Source: Monoplex corrugatus (lineage: Eukaryota; Mollusca; Gastropoda; Littorinimorpha; Ranellidae). Taken from it: a stretch of 64,000 bases of DNA. Below the pieces are notes generated by a model. It had not been told where the DNA came from, did not search any database, and saw only the letters and a program-made list of their open reading frames with translations. Position 1 is the first letter of the stretch; each line of letters begins with the position of its first letter. Below, piece by piece: positions 1 through 64,000 of the stretch. The stretch lies in assembly GCA_030674185.1 (NCBI GenBank), contig JAPXFY010000015.1:19823280-19887279 (forward strand), read 5' to 3'. The translations under genes were made by a program, and so were the position numbers.

Positions 1-11
1 ACATATATTCT

Positions 12-54
12 CTGTTGACAGCTTTTCTGTGTTCTTGTAGATAAGCAACCAGTA
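12..54 (-). pseudogene. partial echo of PIK3R4 exon 26 end
   Basis: This stretch aligns with 129-171, the last codons of exon 26, at 36 of 43 bases in the same orientation. Read in the exon frame it gives LVAYLQEHRKAVNR against LVAHLQEHRGAVNR. The bases after it are not a GT donor, and the 5' part of the exon is missing. It is either a decayed partial exon duplication or part of an alternative exon cut by the window edge. Confidence 0.65.
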
Positions 55-128
55 GTCACAACACACACACACATTTTCTTAAATCCCCATCCATCCCCCT
101 TCCCAAGACATGCACACATAATACTCAC

Positions 129-60523
<60,395 letters not shown>

Positions 60524-60720
60524 GGTTACCAGAAATGTACGCAATCATGACACTCCAATCTGGAACACATTTCATGTATATATTTCCTAGGATACTGAAC
60601 GACTGCAGATGAGATGTGAAACATAGGTTTTAAAAAAAAAGGGAACTGCATTCGCCTGACACAAAAACATAATAATGAACACCAATAATATGTTTTGATC
60701 ATTTACACCTTATCGGTGTG

Positions 60721-60802
<82 letters not shown>

Positions 60803-61525
60803 TTTTCTATGAGACAACAGCACACAGACAACACCAAAATCTAAAACAAAAATTACAAGAAAACACCCCTCAAGCTTTTGTCAGGAGAACAAAATCAAAC
60901 AGACTATCAACAAAAGAACAGTTATTTAACCAAATTGATGGTATTGCTGGTGTAAGTTTCCATAAGAGAGGAGGAAGGTCGGCCTCAGCACAAGCTGGGT
61001 GGGACCACTGACAGGAAAATGCATTAAATCATTAAAGACCATTCTGCCTACAGATACATATTAGAAAAGTTAAACATTATTCTAAAAGCAATACGGAATC
61101 CAGAACTGAAGGGAAAAAAACATAAAATATCCCAAAATAAATAAATTCAACAGAAGATAATGACATAACCCAACAAAAATGATCAGATACACAGACTCAA
61201 GATGTACAGTGATGAACATGTGAAATAATTCTAAAAAAATTGATCAATCAAACATTGCCAACTAGAGAACTTAAACAAACACATTGTTGGGTATGCATGC
61301 ATGTGTGTGTGTGTGCCGCGCGCATTTGTGTGTACGCATATGTCACGTTATCATTATGTGTGTGACACATGCAAGTATCACATTTGTGTACAGGGCCTGC
61401 CTCATGATGTGTCACTGTATGTAGTGTACGTGCATATTCTGTGTATGTATGAGAGAGAGAGAGAGAGTGTGTGTGTGTGTGTGTGTATGTGTAAAAGACA
61501 GCGTGTGCATCAATGTGTTTTTATG
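60524..61525. other. 5' flank of PIK3R4
   Basis: AT-rich, with (CA)n at 60720-60801 and GAGAGA/TG-rich sequence at 61450-61500. No TATA box, CpG-rich promoter or upstream exon could be identified. The 5' UTR and transcription start are not visible from sequence alone. Confidence 0.6.
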
Positions 61526-62599
61526 TTAACTCTTTTAGCCCTGTGCCCGACAAACTGTCGGGCTTGATTGACTGCCTCTCAGCTCCTGAGCCCGACAATT
61601 TGTCGGGCGCACACCAACTCACTTTCAGTTTCATTTGTATGAATATTCATTCAGAAAAGGACTTTACTCCGTCACTCTTCCCTTCTGATAACTTTGAAGA
61701 TTCCGCCAAGTCATTTTGAAGCAATTTTACACAGTTTGTTTTTGTTTTTTGACGTCAAGATGATTAAACGAGCTCACTACACAGTGCAACAAGTTTTGGA
61801 TGAAATCCTCCTCAATAAAGGCAGTGATTTTGAGCCCGAAACATAAGAAACGGCCTCTGAATCAAGTGTATCTTCGTTGATCAGCACTTCACTCGACAAA
61901 GAGCCCTTGCAAAGACCGATAACTGATGAAATTGATGAATGGAGGTGAAAAATCAACCATCAACATCAAGTGGGCGTGTTCATATTGATGCTTCTAGAAT
62001 TCTCCCATATACTGTACGGCAAGAAAGCCACTGTGACAGCGATAATGAGAATGAAGGCTCCTTTTGTCACTTTCTTGCCGTACAGTATGTCGGAGCAATC
62101 TCTGGCCCCATTACCATAACCACCACCATCCTCAACTCATGATAGGGCCTCTGAATCGAATGTATCCCACATTTGCAGAAAAAGTGTTCTTTTTTCCTTG
62201 ATTTTTTTTACATTGTGGATATTATGGGATTTAACGCAATTTCAAAGTAATAATACCCATTTTGCAATATCTCCTTTTGTGTTCACTGGTGTGCATTGTG
62301 ATTTTGGTGTGCCTCTTTAATTGTGAATATGAGTGAATGATAAAAATCAGATTTTTTTGTAGTTTTCGTAAATTTTCATGAAATTTTAACTAAGACTAAA
62401 GACATCAAATGATCTGAAAATTACATGTGACAGAACATTTATATATTAGCAAGCATACAAAATTTCAATGAAATTCATCAAGCGGTTTTTGAGATACAGG
62501 TGTTCTATTGGGTTACCCAATGATTGTACAGTTCCCCCACAAACCCCCCAAGCTGGGAGTGCATTTCTCTTGTAAAACAGACAGGGCTGAACGAGTTCT
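61526..62599. mobile_element. TTAA element (piggyBac-like), family T4
   Basis: TTAACTCTTTTAGCCCTG at 61526 and the reverse complement of the right end AACTCGTTCAGCCCTG at 62580-62597 are matching inverted termini; the right TTAA has decayed to TTCT. Two hairpins lie just inside the left end: GCCCGACAAACTGTCGGGC at 61545 and GCCCGACAATTTGTCGGGC near 61590. ATACTGTACGGCAAGAAAG at 62009 is exactly inverted at 62070-62088. Confidence 0.8.
61760..61948 (+). pseudogene. broken short ORF in TTAA element T4
   Basis: MIKRAHYTVQQVLDEILLNK then GSDFEPET is followed by TAA (61844-61846). The same frame continues open with acidic, Ser-rich codons (ASESSVSSLISTSLDKEP) to 61948. It has the same YT..VL.EI start and acidic tail as the ORFs in T2 and T3. 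A nonsense change in a transposase N-terminal remnant is the simplest reading. Confidence 0.5.
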
Positions 62600-64000
62600 G
62601 AAAGATGTATTATGTCTAAAAAAAAATTTCTTTTCAATTCATCACTGTCACACAGCATGACAGTAATATGTCACAGTACACTACTAAACTAGTATATGAC
62701 TATATGCTTCACTGTATTATTATGTCACAGTAAACTGGTCTATGGCTATGTTAATAGCTTATTTTTTTTAATAATATAAGCTACATTGATTGTATTATTT
62801 TACTATTGACTGTAATTTGTGAAAACACAGTTCATATCATCATACAAATCTTGTCACATCATGTGACACAAGACTTCTTAGCTTATAAGCTCCGGTTTTG
62901 GTGGACTATTTATTCTCATCTTCTTAGGGGTTTTTGAGTTTCACTCCCCCCAAGCCATGGTGATAACTCATAACTGTGTGATAACGAGGTCCAGGAACTT
63001 GGATAACATAAAATGTTTGTATCTGGGGAGAACTATTTCCTGAACACTCACATCTGCATGACAAATATGATGAATTAATACAAACCACCACCACCGTCTA
63101 TCCATTACTAACCTGTATTCCCTTGAAATGCTACAGTTATTCTGTGTTGCATGAGAACTTGCGGTGAATCAAAACAAAACCGCACCAGACGAGATTCTTA
63201 AATGGAAATTACGTCAAATTGTTCAAAACTATTTCGCGTTAATTTTTTTGAGAAAATGCTTTTTTTCTTATATAAGTATGATAGTAAAATAAACATAAAA
63301 CTAAAATATCTGCATGATCAAACAGTGAAACAAACGTCTATGAACTCAGAAAACTATGGACGCTGAAATATTCTGATATGGTTCGAATTCTCAAATGACT
63401 ATTTGGATCCCTGCTGGCTCTGTTGATACTTCTGTCAGGTTCTGAATGTCATCGGTGGTCCAGTGGTAGAGTGTTCGCCTGCCATGCAGGTGACCTGGGT
63501 TCGTTTCCCGGATGATGCACGTGATCCGTCTTCATTCCGAGCACAGTGACTTTAGACTTCAGAGATTTCAGAAAACTATCATTCAAGTCTAGTAGCATCA
63601 GATCCCATCGGGCCTGACTTACAGCTGTACTTGCTACTCTGCAAGAAACTATAAAAAGAATATTAAAAATCATGAATTGGAATCAAGTTGAAGCGTGTGT
63701 TGTGATAAAATACTGATTCACATTTATGCGCTTTACGAAAGTATGGCAATATATGTTAACGCTGAAAAATCACAATAAGAACAACAACAATAAAATAATT
63801 CTACTACTAGTAGTAGTATTGATATTCTATTGAAAAGGTCAATTACAGATATAGAATCAAAGGGAAAGAGGAAGTAAAGGAAATATAAGAACAAACAAGG
63901 GTGCGGACACGTCAACTAACGCAATGATGATTATTGATTTAACATACGCCATGTCATAGAAATTATAAGAAGTTCCAATCAAAAAAAAATCTATGTAGGC
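62600..64000. other. right-edge flank
   Basis: AT-rich sequence with a tRNA-Gly-like head at 63449. No coding exon or promoter could be supported. Confidence 0.6.
63449..63519 (+). tRNA. tRNA-Gly(GCC)-like pseudogene or SINE head
   Basis: CGGTGGTCCAGTGGTAGAG and CGCCTGCCATGCAGG follow tRNA-Gly(GCC), with A box TGGTCCAGTGG (63456-63466), GCC anticodon in CTGCCAT, and B box GGTTCGTTTCC (63498-63508, one mismatch). The T arm pairs well, but the acceptor stem pairs poorly and the anticodon stem has a mismatch. More likely a SINE head or pseudogene than a working tRNA. Confidence 0.6.

Noticed and set aside
63449..63519. Functional tRNA-Gly gene
   Set aside because: The acceptor stem does not pair well and the anticodon stem has a mismatch. 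Kept as a pseudogene or SINE head.

Overview
The window looks like nuclear DNA of a lophotrochozoan animal, most likely a mollusc and perhaps a gastropod. This is inferred from intron-rich, AT-rich sequence with short exons, many long (CA)n tracts, RTE- and L2/CR1-like LINEs, tRNA-headed SINEs and many TTAA-flanked DNA transposons. No bacterial, viral or organellar genes were seen.

One host gene spans almost everything. On the minus strand, 60523 down to 129, 26 exons can be assembled by hand with GT-AG sites and matching phases. They encode the first 1010 residues of the class III PI3-kinase regulatory subunit VPS15 (PIK3R4). The order is N-myristoylation start, kinase-like domain, HEAT-repeat region, linker, and entry to the WD40 propeller. 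The WD40 exons lie beyond the left edge. Exons total 3,032 nt, about 5% of the gene span here; the rest is intron.

Layout from right to left: 60.5-64 kb is 5' flank with a TTAA element and a tRNA-Gly-like SINE head. 47-60.5 kb holds the kinase exons 1-9, with microsatellites, a complete SINE, a 1-kb TTAA element, foldback MITEs and LINE scraps. 40.8-44.4 kb holds exons 10-13 with dense (CA)n. Intron 13 (34.7-40.8 kb) contains an RTE-like LINE sitting between the ends of a TTAA element. Intron 14 contains a 3-kb L2/CR1-like LINE. 17.4-29.9 kb holds exons 15-22 with MITEs, a nested hAT-like element, inverted-arm repeats and a 39-bp minisatellite. Intron 22 contains a 6.2-kb satellite array of a 101-bp monomer. 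Intron 23 contains a possible nested plus-strand gene. Exons 24-26 end the window.

The points most worth following are: (UG)n tracts that begin within about 30 nt of the 5' splice sites of several VPS15 exons; several TTAA-specific element families sharing hairpin palindromes just inside their ends and short ORFs with a related start; echoes of exon 26 and exon 10 next to the real exons; and the nested plus-strand gene candidate flanked by a 28-bp inverted repeat.
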